A DNA stretch of 64,000 nucleotides from Bacteroides oleiciplenus YIT 12058 (GTDB taxonomy: Bacteria; Bacteroidota; Bacteroidia; Bacteroidales; Bacteroidaceae): the NCBI RefSeq assembly GCF_000315485.1, contig NZ_JH992940.1:1810816-1874815 (forward strand), written 5' to 3'. Positions within the stretch are counted from its first letter, which is position 1; every line of letters begins with the position of its first letter. The notes below the pieces were generated by a model, which saw only the letters and a program-made list of their open reading frames with translations, was not told the DNA's origin and searched no databases. This document shows, piece after piece, positions 35,282 through 46,094 of this stretch. A program made the position numbers and the translations under genes.

Positions 35282-37585
35282 ATGAAAAAATATATATTAC
35301 TTTCTATGATTGCATTGGGAAGTGTATCTTGTACAGATAGCTTTCTGGAAGAAAAGATGGTGTCCACCATTACGCAGGATTACTTTGAGACAGAACAAGG
35401 TTTAGAACAGTTGATTGTCGGCACTTACGATGCCCTGCGCGTAACAAAACAGTATGAACAGGGACCTAACAGCCTGATGTCAGGGGTAGACAATTACTCT
35501 GCTAAGACGGCAGCCCGCGGCATGTACTCTGCAAGCGAATGGAATGCTACCAGCAAATTGGCAGCTTATGCCAATGGGTTATGTGGTGAGAATGCTAAAT
35601 CATTATTAGGCTTCTATCCTATCATTAACAACTGTAACCGTGCCATATTATCCATTCGTGAGGGTAAGGCTCTCGGCAAATTTGCAAGCGATGCGAACTA
35701 TGCCGCCAAAGCTTTGTCGGAGGCTTTATTCAATCGTGCTTATTCACTCTATATTATGAGTACAATGTATGGTGAAATATTTGTCCCCCAAGGATACACT
35801 GCCGAATTGCCTTCCAACTATAATTATGTCCGCGAAAGTGTACCTAATATTTATAGTCTGCTGATTAGTGATTTGCGCTATGCTTACGATCATCTGCCGG
35901 ATGTAAATGAGCAGAACCTGACTACAGATTTTGGTCGTGCAACCAAAGGGGCTGCCGCGCACTTTCTGGCAAAGCTCTATTTGCAACGTGCACAAGGCGC
36001 TAAATATGGCAGCTCAGAATATGGTGTAAAAGCCGATGGCCATGTAGATACCAGTAATTCGAAATCTTATTTGGGTATGCTATACAAAGGTGAAGGTACC
36101 GCCGACCTGGACTCTTGTATCTATTATTCCTCTAAAGTAATAGAGCATGGCTATTATGCACTGGAATCTGACTATGGAAAACTGTTCAGCCATCCATTAG
36201 GAGATTATTCTAATGAGAGCAGCCGTGAATTGATTCTTTCTTGCGTATATGGCCCGATGGGAGGTGCCGATAATGGACGTTACGGCAACCGCTTGCCTTA
36301 TTTCTTTGGGGGGGATTATTCGAATGCATCCTGGGGAATTCCTGATTTCTGCTGGGAGTATCCGACAAAATCTTCTGCCCGTGTTGGTTTCACCAATGAT
36401 TTCGGGTTTGACTTGTATGTAAATAAGCAAGCAGACTCTCGCTATGAGAAATCATTCCACGTGGAATATATCACAGCTCTAAAAGGAGGAGACTCCAATT
36501 CATCGCCTGCCGCCAACCTCGACTATTATACCTATGATAATGATAATAACAAGACTTATGTGTGGACTGATGCCATGGCAAGCTATTTCAACGAACATAT
36601 TCTTCCTATGTATACCCGGGCTTCCTGGAATGGCAGGAAGGCTGTGGCGGGCGAACATAAAATGGGTAAAGGCGATTTGGCTTTCGCTTACGTAGAGAAT
36701 ACCAAAGAGACGGCTATTGATATAAATGAAGCTTTAGCACAACCGTTTGTCCTAATGGCCCGTTGGATAAAAGATGGAGATAAATATTATTACCGTATCC
36801 CGACCAAGGCGGAAGGAAGCAGCTACGCTTATAATGATAAAAGTTATTCGGGTCTGGACAAGATGGGGTCTACCGCATGCCCGGCAACATTGAAATATGA
36901 CGAACCAAACCGTAGTAACTATACGCACTACGAATCAGGCCGCGATGTACCTTTATTCCGTTTGGCCGAAACCTATTTACTCCGTGCAGAAGCTTACGGT
37001 CGTAAAGGAAACTATAGTGCAGCGATTGCCGATATTAATACAGTGCGCGCACGTGCAGCCTACAAGACCGGCGAAAAGCGTGCAGAAGTAATTGCACTTT
37101 TACAGCCGGGACATGAAAAGCTATCTCAAACAGAGCAACAATGGCCCTATGAAGTTGCAGTAGATATGACATCCGCCATGTTGGTAAATGAATCTTATTG
37201 GGACGGAGCTTCCGCTTATTCAAATGCAGAGATGTATCCGAAGACAGCAACTTCAACAGAAGACCGCTTTGCCAACTTTATACTGAATGAATTGGCACGC
37301 GAACTGAACCAGGAAATGGTTTACTACGAGAACTTACATCATTCGGGTTGGCAAGCAGACCGCATCATCTATCACGATCAGTTGGCATCTTCTGAAAAAG
37401 GCTTATGGGATTCTTCTGACAACCTGATTAACGGTATCGGACAAACCGGCAACGGTATGGGTATGTTCGAACCTCACTACACCCTTAAACCGTTTACTCA
37501 ATCAATGCTCGACCTATTGACTGATGAGAATGGTAATCCTTTGGATGATTCTGCCAAGAAAGCTTACCAAAATTACGGTTATTAA
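35282..37585 (+). CDS. SusD-family glycan-binding lipoprotein, right pair
   Basis: The 767-residue lipoprotein starts at MKKYILLSMIALGSVSCTD (lipobox GSVSC); the ATG seven codons earlier is disfavoured. Family marks: SFLEEKMVSTITQDYFETEQGLEQL, AKALSEALFNRAYSLYIMSTMYGE (TPR helix) and VPLFRLAETYLLRAEAYGRKGNYSAAIADINTVRARA near the C-terminus. It is longer than most SusD proteins. It acts at the cell surface as the binding lid for the SusC encoded just upstream. A hairpin follows the stop. Confidence 0.92.
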   Translation: MKKYILLSMIALGSVSCTDSFLEEKMVSTITQDYFETEQGLEQLIVGTYDALRVTKQYEQGPNSLMSGVDNYSAKTAARGMYSASEWNATSKLAAYANGLCGENAKSLLGFYPIINNCNRAILSIREGKALGKFASDANYAAKALSEALFNRAYSLYIMSTMYGEIFVPQGYTAELPSNYNYVRESVPNIYSLLISDLRYAYDHLPDVNEQNLTTDFGRATKGAAAHFLAKLYLQRAQGAKYGSSEYGVKADGHVDTSNSKSYLGMLYKGEGTADLDSCIYYSSKVIEHGYYALESDYGKLFSHPLGDYSNESSRELILSCVYGPMGGADNGRYGNRLPYFFGGDYSNASWGIPDFCWEYPTKSSARVGFTNDFGFDLYVNKQADSRYEKSFHVEYITALKGGDSNSSPAANLDYYTYDNDNNKTYVWTDAMASYFNEHILPMYTRASWNGRKAVAGEHKMGKGDLAFAYVENTKETAIDINEALAQPFVLMARWIKDGDKYYYRIPTKAEGSSYAYNDKSYSGLDKMGSTACPATLKYDEPNRSNYTHYESGRDVPLFRLAETYLLRAEAYGRKGNYSAAIADINTVRARAAYKTGEKRAEVIALLQPGHEKLSQTEQQWPYEVAVDMTSAMLVNESYWDGASAYSNAEMYPKTATSTEDRFANFILNELARELNQEMVYYENLHHSGWQADRIIYHDQLASSEKGLWDSSDNLINGIGQTGNGMGMFEPHYTLKPFTQSMLDLLTDENGNPLDDSAKKAYQNYGY

Positions 37586-37598
37586 TAAATGTACTTTT

Positions 37599-37625
37599 AG
37601 AGTGGGGATAATGGGTCCCCACTCT
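37599..37625 (+). terminator. Hairpin between susD and the lyase operon
   Basis: A 10-bp perfect stem (AGAGTGGGGA with TCCCCACTCT) has a seven-base loop. The T-run after it is weak (ATTTATG), so it may only partly terminate and could let some susC/D transcript continue into the lyase genes. Confidence 0.6.
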
Positions 37626-37687
37626 ATTTATGTACAAATAACCATCTAAATGGATAAATTTCTATTTCGTATAGCACTCACGACGCA

Positions 37688-37695
37688 TAATTTTG
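37688..37695 (+). promoter_or_regulatory. Promoter -7 box for the lyase operon
   Basis: TAATTTTG fits TAnnTTTG, with about 26 bases to the ATG at 37722. Confidence 0.5.
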
Positions 37696-37721
37696 CGACA
37701 TCAAATTAAAAATGACATACT

Positions 37722-39005
37722 ATGAGAAAGCTCTTCTTGACCATTGCCTTATTATCAGGCTTTAGTAAGGCCCTGTTTGCCCAGTTTGGAAATTGTACTG
37801 CGTCCGAAATGCAGACTTATATAGACAGTACAACCGGGAATACCATTACCATGCTTACCGATACCCTCAGAAACGACCGCTTCCTTTATCAGACAGACCC
37901 GATGTGGACATCCGATAGTAAATATGTGCTGTTCAGGTCTTCCTCTCGCGGAAACGATAAAAAGACACAGATTTACTTTATAGAAATGGCTACCGGCAAA
38001 ATCATTCAAGCTACGGAAGGTCCCAATCTGGGCAGTGCATTCTTAGCCAACAAAAGTAATCGCATGTTCATCAGTCGTAAAGAAAAAGAGGGCTGGAACA
38101 TGTATGTGATGGATTTAGATAAATTCTTTGCAGATGTAAAGAAAGGAAAGGTAGGTAAGCCCGCCGGTTATGAAACTTTCATCGGCACTTTCCCTACAGC
38201 AATGGGACGTCCCGGAGGATATGCTGTAGACTGTAATGACGACTACGCATACATCACAGTGGAACGCGAAGGAACAGAAGAAGAGAAAGAACGCATGATG
38301 AAGAATGCATTCTTGCCGGAAAACAATCAACCGGTAAAAATAAAGCCATCTCTTTGTGGTATTCGTAAAATGAATCTTACCACCGGTGAAGTTACCAAGG
38401 TGATTGATACTGAATTTAAGACAGGACATATACAGGCCAGCCGGTTCACTCCGGGAGAAATAGTATTCTGCAATGAAACAGGAGGAGACGCCCATCAGCG
38501 TATGTGGTTCTGTACCGCAGACGGCTCAGTCTTTAAGCCTCTCTATAAAGAAACACCGCTGGATTGGGTCACTCATGAAACTTTTGCGACAAAGGATTAT
38601 GTCTATTTCAATATTTTAGGTTTCCAGCCTCGTCTCCGCAAACAAGTAAGCGGTATTGCCCGGATTAATCTGCGCACTGATGATGTAGAGTTGATTGGAC
38701 AGGTAGAAATGGAAAAAGACCGTAAAGCCATGGAAGGACAATTGACCGGACGAGGATTCTGGCACTGTAATGCAAGCCGGGATAACCGTTGGGCAGCAGG
38801 TGATACTTTCGGAGGAAATGTCTGGTTAATCAATGTACAGACCGGCGAGCGTCATTGGTTAGTGTCCGATACCAAAATGAAACCGGATCATGCACACCCG
38901 AGTTTTAGTCCTGACGGAACCAAAGTTCTTTTCCAGTCAGGGCACTTTACAAACGGTAAGCGTTTAAATCTGATGATGGTTGATATTACCTCATTCGACA
39001 AATAA
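37722..39005 (+). CDS. PL22-like oligogalacturonate lyase
   Basis: The 427-residue exported beta-propeller has a signal peptide to about FAQFG. Family features: repeated propeller blades (DPMWTSDSKYVLFRSS, HPSFSPDGTKVLFQSG) and metal-binding His regions GGDAHQRMW, WVTHETF and KPDHAHPSF, matching the Mn-binding residues of oligogalacturonate lyases. PL22 enzymes split short galacturonides by beta-elimination, usually in the cytoplasm; the signal peptide here implies a periplasmic role and perhaps an RG-I-derived substrate. It is the first gene of the lyase operon, 12 bases before PL11. Confidence 0.75.
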   Translation: MRKLFLTIALLSGFSKALFAQFGNCTASEMQTYIDSTTGNTITMLTDTLRNDRFLYQTDPMWTSDSKYVLFRSSSRGNDKKTQIYFIEMATGKIIQATEGPNLGSAFLANKSNRMFISRKEKEGWNMYVMDLDKFFADVKKGKVGKPAGYETFIGTFPTAMGRPGGYAVDCNDDYAYITVEREGTEEEKERMMKNAFLPENNQPVKIKPSLCGIRKMNLTTGEVTKVIDTEFKTGHIQASRFTPGEIVFCNETGGDAHQRMWFCTADGSVFKPLYKETPLDWVTHETFATKDYVYFNILGFQPRLRKQVSGIARINLRTDDVELIGQVEMEKDRKAMEGQLTGRGFWHCNASRDNRWAAGDTFGGNVWLINVQTGERHWLVSDTKMKPDHAHPSFSPDGTKVLFQSGHFTNGKRLNLMMVDITSFDK

Positions 39006-39017
39006 AAAAATAAAACG

Positions 39018-40856
39018 ATGAAAAATACATATTTATCCCTTTGTGTCTTGCTGCTCAGCGCAGCAGGCAGTTTACAAGCTCAAGACTTGCGCGAACGTAC
39101 TTACTATTATGAAATTCTGGAACCACGGCATGAACCAAAGCCGGAAGTAAACGGCTTTGCTACAGAAAAGATAAAAGAACAGTTGGATAGAGGATTAATA
39201 GCTGTTCCGGCCACTGACGGAAAGGGTATATATCTGAGTTGGAGATTATTGGAACAGGACAACGCAGATGTTTCATTTCATATTTATCGCTCTGTCAATG
39301 GAAAAACGCAGCGTTTAACCAAATCTCCGATAAAATCTACTTGTGATTTTATTGACAAAGCTCCGGTAAACGAAAAAGCATCCTACTGGGTATGCGCTCT
39401 GGACAAGAAGAAAAAAGTAACCGATACATCCGCCAAGATAGAAGTGGAAGCTCCTCTATTGAAGAATTATCAATCAATCAAGCTGAACCGGAATATAAAA
39501 GCCGGCAAAATAGCTGTTGCCGACCTGAATGGAGACGGAATTTATGATTATATCATTCGTACGCCGGATAAAAATGTAGACCCGGGAATGCCGGGTACTT
39601 TAGGTGGAGAAACTTATCAGATTGAAGCCTATCTGAGTGATGGAACTTTCTTGTGGTCAAAAGATCTGGGACAGGGAATAGAACCGGGCGTATGGTATTC
39701 TCCTTTCATCGCTTACGACTTTAATGGAGATGGCAAAGCAGAGATAGCCTTAAAAACGGCACCCGATGATGCTAAACGTAACGAGAAAGGTCGCATAGAT
39801 TCAGGTGAAGAGTATTTGAGTGTACTGAATGGCATGACAGGAAAAGAAATAGCCCGTGTGGATTGGCCCGAACGTAATGACCGATATGGTAATCTTGTCC
39901 GCCAGAATCGCAACCAGATTGGTATGGCCTATCTGGATGGAAAGACTCCTTATATATTGGCATGCCGCGGAACTTATAAATTGATGGTTGTAGATGCCTG
40001 GCAATTGAACGGTGATAAACTGGAACGTGCCTGGAGATGGGATAGTGATGAGGAAAATCCTATAGTGAGAAGTATGGGGGCGCATAATATGATTTGCGGT
40101 GACGTGGATGGTGACGGAAAAGATGAAATCTTGTTGGGGTCATGCATGCTTGATGATAATGGTACATTATTGTGGTCTACCGGATTAGGACACCCGGATA
40201 AGGCCTATTTGACCGATATTGATCCGAATCGTCCGGGAATGGAAGTGTTTTTATGTTTGGAGCCTTGGCACGACAATGGGCGTGGAGTCTGTATGGTAGA
40301 TGCTAAAACAGGGCAACCGGTTTGGAATATCGGCCATAAAACTTTTCATGTGGGAGATGGCATGGTTACAGACTTCGACCCTGCCCACAAAGGACTGGAA
40401 TGCTTTGCAAGTGAAGACCGCAAAGGAGGAAGTACGGACAAATACTTGCTTTCAGCTGATGGCCAGCATTTAGGTAAGAATGAAGATGTTCCATCTTGCC
40501 GTAACTGGGCATGGTGGGATGGAGATTTACTACGCGAGACATTCAAAGGAGACGATAACCGTTGGGGAGCCAGTTCTTCTTCAAACGGTCGTTCATTGAG
40601 TATCGTAAAATGGAAAGGGGAAACGCTCACGGAGGGCATTGAAGGGAATATTCTGATGATTGCCGATTTATATGGTGACTGGCGTGAAGAGATTATCACT
40701 GCCTTGCCGGGTGAAATCCGTATTTATTCAACAAATATTCCGGCTAAAGATCGTCGCGTTACCCTAATGCAGGATGGAATATATAGAAACTATGTAGCAC
40801 ACCGTTCCATGGGCTATCCGCAAGCACCGGTTCCTTCTTATTATTTAGGTGAGTGA
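39018..40856 (+). CDS. PL11 rhamnogalacturonan lyase (first)
   Basis: The 612-residue exported enzyme has a signal peptide to about LQAQD, a short fibronectin-like N-terminal domain, and an eight-bladed propeller with calcium-binding DxNxDG loops (DLNGDGIYD, DFNGDGKAE, DVDGDGKDE), as in YesW/YesX. It cuts the alpha-1,4 bond from rhamnose to galacturonate in RG-I by beta-elimination, leaving an unsaturated uronate. The C-terminal region has ADLYGDWREEIITALPGEIRIY, a PL11 signature. Length is normal. It is one of three PL11 modules in this operon. Confidence 0.92.
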   Translation: MKNTYLSLCVLLLSAAGSLQAQDLRERTYYYEILEPRHEPKPEVNGFATEKIKEQLDRGLIAVPATDGKGIYLSWRLLEQDNADVSFHIYRSVNGKTQRLTKSPIKSTCDFIDKAPVNEKASYWVCALDKKKKVTDTSAKIEVEAPLLKNYQSIKLNRNIKAGKIAVADLNGDGIYDYIIRTPDKNVDPGMPGTLGGETYQIEAYLSDGTFLWSKDLGQGIEPGVWYSPFIAYDFNGDGKAEIALKTAPDDAKRNEKGRIDSGEEYLSVLNGMTGKEIARVDWPERNDRYGNLVRQNRNQIGMAYLDGKTPYILACRGTYKLMVVDAWQLNGDKLERAWRWDSDEENPIVRSMGAHNMICGDVDGDGKDEILLGSCMLDDNGTLLWSTGLGHPDKAYLTDIDPNRPGMEVFLCLEPWHDNGRGVCMVDAKTGQPVWNIGHKTFHVGDGMVTDFDPAHKGLECFASEDRKGGSTDKYLLSADGQHLGKNEDVPSCRNWAWWDGDLLRETFKGDDNRWGASSSSNGRSLSIVKWKGETLTEGIEGNILMIADLYGDWREEIITALPGEIRIYSTNIPAKDRRVTLMQDGIYRNYVAHRSMGYPQAPVPSYYLGE

Positions 40857-40890
40857 AAGATTTGTAATAACAAGGTTTTATAATTATGAA

Positions 40891-42735
40891 ATGAAACACT
40901 GGATTATTGTAAATATACTCTTGCTTTGTGGCAGCATATATGCTTTTTCACAACCTTACAAGGGAGAAAAGTTGTCAAGAGGTTTAGTCGGAATTCCTAC
41001 AGAGAAAGGAATGTACTTCAGTTGGCGCATAACGCTGAATGATGCGCCCGACTTGCAATTTGACTTATACCGAAGCACCAATGGTGGTACAGAGACAAAG
41101 CTGAATAAAGCCCCCATCAGCCAAACGAGTGATTTTTTGGATGAAACAGTGGACTTAAAAGCTGACAACATCTGGATATTGAAAGCAGATAACCAGATTG
41201 TTGCAACCTGGATTCGCACAAAAGAAGAAGAACTGACCCCTTATTTAAGTATCCCTATCAAGAAGCCGGAAGACGGGGAAATTGCAGGTGAACACTTCTT
41301 TTATACAGCCAATGATTGCAGTGTAGGCGATTTAGATGGTGACGGTGAATATGAAGTCATATTGAAGTGGACACCCTCTAACTCTAAACGGCCACCACAA
41401 CGTGGATTTACAGGAAATACTTATCTAGACGCATATAAAATGGATGAAACTATGCTCTGGCGTATTGATTTAGGACCCAATATCCGTTCGGGAGCAGCTA
41501 CAACCAACTTTCTTGTTTTCGATTTCGACGGAGACGGATGTGCCGAAGTATGTTGTAAGACAGGTGACGGAACTATAGACGGAATTGGACATGTGATAGG
41601 TGACAGCAAGAACGACTGGAGGACCTGGGATAAAGAAAGTCCAACGTACGGAAAGATTGTTAACGGACCGGAATATTTAACTGTCTTTGAAGGCAAAACC
41701 GGAAGGAAATTAGATTCAAAAGAATACATACCTACTCGCTATCCTATAGACGGATGGGGAGGTATTGGCGGCAATTGCGGTAATGACAATACCGGAGGAC
41801 GTTCTGATCGTTTTACCGCAGGAGTTGCTTTTTTGGATGGTAAAAACCCCTCGCCTGTAATGGTCAGAGGATGGTATGGGCGCACCGTAGTCGCCGCATG
41901 GACTTTTACCAACGCCACGCTGAAAAATATATGGACCTTCGATAGTGCCAACCCTGGTTTAGAGAAGTACTCCGGCATGGGAAACCACAGTGTGACAATA
42001 GCAGATTTTGATGGTGACGGTTATGATGAAGTTTGTGTGGGAGCTATGACGGTAGATCATGATGGAAAAGGACTCTTCACAACTGGTCTGAGACATGGAG
42101 ACGCTCTGCATGCCGGTCGTCTGATACCTTCACGCCCTGGTATGCAGGTATTTGGCGTACATGAGAATGAGGGAGATAACGAGATTGTAAATCGGACTCC
42201 TGCTGTAGCTATGTTTGATGGAGCTACCGGGGAAATTATCTGGCAGGATGGTTTAGGCAAAGATGCCGGACGTGGAGTTGCAGCCGATATTGATCCGCGC
42301 TATGAAGGAGCAGAATGCTGGTGCAATATTGGCGGACTAAGGAGAGGAGATACCGGAGAATTTATCAGTAATAAGAAGCCAAACTCCTGTAACTTCACCA
42401 TTTATTGGGATGCCGATTCTCTGGCAGAATTGCTGGATCACGTTTCTATCAGTAAATGGAACTGGCAAACAGAGGAAACGGATTTGTTGCTGAAAGCCGA
42501 AGGAGTAGTCTCTAACAATGGAACCAAAGGAAATCCCTGCTTATCAGGAGACATCTTGGGGGACTGGCGTGAAGAAGTTATCTGGGCTTCAAAAGATCAA
42601 ACGGAATTGCGCATCTATACAACTACAATACCTGCTACCGACAGGCGTCCAACTTTAATGAATGACCGTCAATATCGCCTGGCCATTGCCTGGCAAAATG
42701 TAGGATATAATCAACCGCCACATACCAATTTTTAG
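40891..42735 (+). CDS. PL11 rhamnogalacturonan lyase (second)
   Basis: The 614-residue paralogue starts at MKHWIIVNILLLCGSIYAFSQ (signal peptide); an alternative in-frame ATG at 40849 overlaps the previous gene. It has DLDGDGEYEVILKWTPSNSK, DFDGDGCAEVCCKTGDGTIDG and DILGDWREEVIWASKDQTELRIY, the calcium-binding and C-terminal PL11 blocks. It is closer in sequence to the PL11 part of the fusion protein at 46126-49332 (for example LKWxPSN and VSNNGTK) than to the adjacent PL11. Different PL11 members probably differ in endo/exo action or localisation (inference). Confidence 0.9.
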   Translation: MKHWIIVNILLLCGSIYAFSQPYKGEKLSRGLVGIPTEKGMYFSWRITLNDAPDLQFDLYRSTNGGTETKLNKAPISQTSDFLDETVDLKADNIWILKADNQIVATWIRTKEEELTPYLSIPIKKPEDGEIAGEHFFYTANDCSVGDLDGDGEYEVILKWTPSNSKRPPQRGFTGNTYLDAYKMDETMLWRIDLGPNIRSGAATTNFLVFDFDGDGCAEVCCKTGDGTIDGIGHVIGDSKNDWRTWDKESPTYGKIVNGPEYLTVFEGKTGRKLDSKEYIPTRYPIDGWGGIGGNCGNDNTGGRSDRFTAGVAFLDGKNPSPVMVRGWYGRTVVAAWTFTNATLKNIWTFDSANPGLEKYSGMGNHSVTIADFDGDGYDEVCVGAMTVDHDGKGLFTTGLRHGDALHAGRLIPSRPGMQVFGVHENEGDNEIVNRTPAVAMFDGATGEIIWQDGLGKDAGRGVAADIDPRYEGAECWCNIGGLRRGDTGEFISNKKPNSCNFTIYWDADSLAELLDHVSISKWNWQTEETDLLLKAEGVVSNNGTKGNPCLSGDILGDWREEVIWASKDQTELRIYTTTIPATDRRPTLMNDRQYRLAIAWQNVGYNQPPHTNF

Positions 42736-42737
42736 TC

Positions 42738-45700
42738 ATGATGAAAAGAAACAGACTCTATATTTATTTATGTCTTTTGTTCTTGCCTTTAATATCATTA
42801 AAGGCACAGAACAACCAGGCTTCCGGTTTAAACGCCCGCGAGTTTAATAAGTATTGGAAAGTAGAATCGGAATCTCCCGATTTTAAAGTAACGTTCCGAG
42901 GGGATACGGCGGAAATTGTATCTCCCAAAGGGCTAACTCTCTGGAGAAAGGAAAAAATGAGTGGTAAAGTAACCATTGAGTACGATGCTTGCGTAGTCAA
43001 TGAGACCAAAGAGGATCGTCTAAGTGATTTAAATTGCTTCTGGATGGCTTCTGACCCTAAATATCCCGATAACTTATGGAAACGTGAAAAGTGGCGCAAC
43101 GGAATATTCCTGAATTGTTATTCCTTACAACTTTATTATCTGGGGTATGGCGGAAATCATAATTCCACTACACGGTTTCGTCGATATGATGGTAATGAAA
43201 CAGGTATTACTGATCCTCAGGCCCGGCCTGCCATCTTAAAAGAATATACAGATGCGGAACATCTGTTGAAAGCAAACCACTGGTACCATATTAAAATTAC
43301 AAATGAAAATAACAGGGTTAGTTATTATATAGACGGAAAACGTCTGGTGGATTTCAGGGATGCCGAACCTCTGACAGAAGGTTGGTTCGGTTTCCGCTCC
43401 ACCTTATCACGTACCCGCATTACCAATTTTCATTATGAATGCTCATCACAGGAAACTACCGCCGTTCCTTTACAATGGATTGGTAATCCCCCTGAACTGG
43501 ATAAGCCTGTAAGTTTTGGTGTCCCCTTTGATAAAGGAGAGGTTTTTCCAGAAAGCCTTTTGCAATTAAGAAGTGCCAATGGTGAGAATATTCCGGTTGA
43601 TACTTGGCCATTGGCTTATTGGCCGGATGGTTCTGTGAAATGGAGCGGAGTAGCCGGCGTTATTCCTGCCGGAACAGAAAAGTTAATGCTTGAAAAGTCA
43701 AAGAAAAAATCAAAGGCTGGAAAATCGAATGATGAAACATCCGTCTCTGTAACTGAGACACACAAAGGTATCAAAATAGAAACAGGAATGCTTTCTGCTT
43801 ATATTCCCCGGCAAGGTGAATTTCTGATAGACAGCCTATTATATAAAGGTGTGAAAATAGGTGAGAAAGCCCGTCTGATATGCAACACCCAAAGTGAGCC
43901 CATTCTTGAAAGCACCTCGCAGATATCTTTCACTAACTACACCAGCGAATTGAAATCAGCTATTGTGGAACGTTCAGGTGCAGTACGCACTCTTGTCAAA
44001 CTGGACGGTGTGCATAAAAGTAAGGATGGACGCGAATGGCTGCCTTTTGTAGTACGCCTCTACTTCTATGGTGGAAGCGAACAAGTAAAGATGGTACATA
44101 GCTTTGTGTTTGATGGCAATCAGGATAAAGATTTTATCCGTGCTTTAGGCATCCGTTTCGATATTCCTATGCGCGAAGCACTCTACAACCGTCACATAGC
44201 CTTTTCGTGCGCTGATGGCGGAGTATGGAGCGAACCGGTACAACCACTGGTTGGGCGTCGCATTCTGACACTCGGAAAACCACAAGATAAAGAACCCTCC
44301 CTGCAACAGCAACAGATGGAAGGTAAACGTATTCCTCCTTATGAAACATTTGACGAAAAGAACCGTTCCTTGCTTGATAACTGGGCATCATGGGACAGCT
44401 ATCGTTTGTCTCAGCTCACTGCGGATGCTTTCTCCATCCGTAAGCGCGCCAATGATGACAACCCCTGGATAGGTACTTTTTCCGGCACACGCAGTAGTGG
44501 CTATGCCTTTGCCGGCGACATTACCGGTGGACTCGGACTCTGTCTGCATGATTTCTGGCAATCTTATCCCTCTTCTATCGAAATGTCCGGAACGAAAACT
44601 CCTACAGCCACTCTTACGGCCTGGCTATGGAGTCCTGATGCCGAACCGATGGATCTGCGACACTATGATAATGTGGCACACGACTTAAATGCCAGCTATG
44701 AAGATGTCCAGGAAGGAATGAGTACTCCCTATGGCATAGCTCGCACTACTACGCTTACTCTGATTCCACAAGGGGGATATACCGGAAAGGAAACTTTCGC
44801 AGATTGTGCCAAGCAGCTTTCCGAACCAGGTATATTAATGCCCACGCCCGATTATCTGCATGCACAACAGGCGTTTGGTGTTTGGAGTCTTCCCGACCGC
44901 AGCACACCCTTCCGCGCTCGTGTAGAAGACCGCCTGGATGCCTATATTGATTTCTACAATAAGGCTATCGAACAGAATAAATGGTATGGCTTCTGGAATT
45001 ATGGTGATGTTATGCACGCTTATGACCCTGTTCGTCACACCTGGCGTTATGATATCGGAGGTTTTGCCTGGGACAATACGGAATTAGCTTCCAACATGTG
45101 GCTTTGGTATAATTTTCTGCGCACAGGGCGTACCGATATTTGGCGTATGGCTGAAGCCATGACCCGCCATACAGCCGAAGTAGATGTCTACCATATAGGT
45201 CCCAATGCCGGATTAGGCAGTCGTCATAACGTCAGCCACTGGGGATGCGGTGCCAAAGAAGCTCGCATCAGTCAGGCTGCCTGGAACCGTTTCTATTATT
45301 ATCTCACTACCGATGAACGTTGTGGTGATCTGATGACTGAAGTGAAGGATGCGGAACAGAAACTCTATACCCTGGACCCAATGCGCTTGGCTCAACCTCG
45401 AAGCGAATACCCTTGTACCGCCCCTGCCCGTTTACGCATTGGCCCCGACTGGCTGGCTTATGCAGGCAACTGGATGACAGAATGGGAACGTACCGGAAAC
45501 ACTGCATATCGTGATAAAATCATAGCAGGAATGAAAAGCATTGCAGCATTACCTAATCGTATTTTTACAGGTCCCAAAGCACTCGGCTTTGATCCGGCAA
45601 CAGGCATAATCACCTCTGAATGTGATCCGAAACTGGAAAGCACTAACCATCTAATGACTATTATGGGTGGATTTGAAATCATGAATGAAATGCTCCGGAT

Positions 45701-46034
45701 GATAGACCTGCCCGAATGGAACGATGCCTGGCTGGACCTTGCAACCCGTTATAAACAAAAAGCATGGGAGTTGAATCGTAGCCGTTTCCGCATTTCACGC
45801 CTGATGGGATATGCGGCCTACCACACCCGCAACCAAGAGATGGCAAAGGAAGCCTGGACGGATTTATTTACCAGATTGGAACATACCCCTGCTCCTCCTT
45901 TCAGCATCACAACTTTGCTTCCACCGGTAGTTCCGGCTCCGTTGGACGAGTGCAAAAGCATTAGCACTAATGATGCAGCTTTATGGAGTCTTGATGCCAT
46001 TTACATGCAGGAAGTTATCCCGATGGACGAGTAA
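42738..46034 (+). CDS. PL26-like exo-rhamnogalacturonan lyase with N-terminal DUF6250-like domain
   Basis: The 1098-residue exported protein has a signal peptide to about SLKAQ; an N-terminal jelly-roll (about 25-235, FRGDTAEIVSPKGLTLWRKEKMSG, WYHIKITNENNRVSYYIDGKRL, similar to DUF6250 carbohydrate-binding-like domains); then the three-domain exo-lyase region (WIGNPPELDKPVSFGVPFDKGEVFP, then an (alpha/alpha) barrel with WYGFWNYGDVMHAYD and GGFAWDNTELASNMWLWY, about 730-800, and a His-rich SRHNVSHWGCGAKE). This resembles the fungal PcRGLX family (PL26), which removes unsaturated disaccharide-scale units from RG-I ends. Two bases separate it from PL11. Confidence 0.78.
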   Translation: MMKRNRLYIYLCLLFLPLISLKAQNNQASGLNAREFNKYWKVESESPDFKVTFRGDTAEIVSPKGLTLWRKEKMSGKVTIEYDACVVNETKEDRLSDLNCFWMASDPKYPDNLWKREKWRNGIFLNCYSLQLYYLGYGGNHNSTTRFRRYDGNETGITDPQARPAILKEYTDAEHLLKANHWYHIKITNENNRVSYYIDGKRLVDFRDAEPLTEGWFGFRSTLSRTRITNFHYECSSQETTAVPLQWIGNPPELDKPVSFGVPFDKGEVFPESLLQLRSANGENIPVDTWPLAYWPDGSVKWSGVAGVIPAGTEKLMLEKSKKKSKAGKSNDETSVSVTETHKGIKIETGMLSAYIPRQGEFLIDSLLYKGVKIGEKARLICNTQSEPILESTSQISFTNYTSELKSAIVERSGAVRTLVKLDGVHKSKDGREWLPFVVRLYFYGGSEQVKMVHSFVFDGNQDKDFIRALGIRFDIPMREALYNRHIAFSCADGGVWSEPVQPLVGRRILTLGKPQDKEPSLQQQQMEGKRIPPYETFDEKNRSLLDNWASWDSYRLSQLTADAFSIRKRANDDNPWIGTFSGTRSSGYAFAGDITGGLGLCLHDFWQSYPSSIEMSGTKTPTATLTAWLWSPDAEPMDLRHYDNVAHDLNASYEDVQEGMSTPYGIARTTTLTLIPQGGYTGKETFADCAKQLSEPGILMPTPDYLHAQQAFGVWSLPDRSTPFRARVEDRLDAYIDFYNKAIEQNKWYGFWNYGDVMHAYDPVRHTWRYDIGGFAWDNTELASNMWLWYNFLRTGRTDIWRMAEAMTRHTAEVDVYHIGPNAGLGSRHNVSHWGCGAKEARISQAAWNRFYYYLTTDERCGDLMTEVKDAEQKLYTLDPMRLAQPRSEYPCTAPARLRIGPDWLAYAGNWMTEWERTGNTAYRDKIIAGMKSIAALPNRIFTGPKALGFDPATGIITSECDPKLESTNHLMTIMGGFEIMNEMLRMIDLPEWNDAWLDLATRYKQKAWELNRSRFRISRLMGYAAYHTRNQEMAKEAWTDLFTRLEHTPAPPFSITTLLPPVVPAPLDECKSISTNDAALWSLDAIYMQEVIPMDE

Positions 46035-46094
46035 ATTGTACGAATTTCCATGAATATTGTATATTATTCTATGGAAAAGTAACCTATTTTGCCC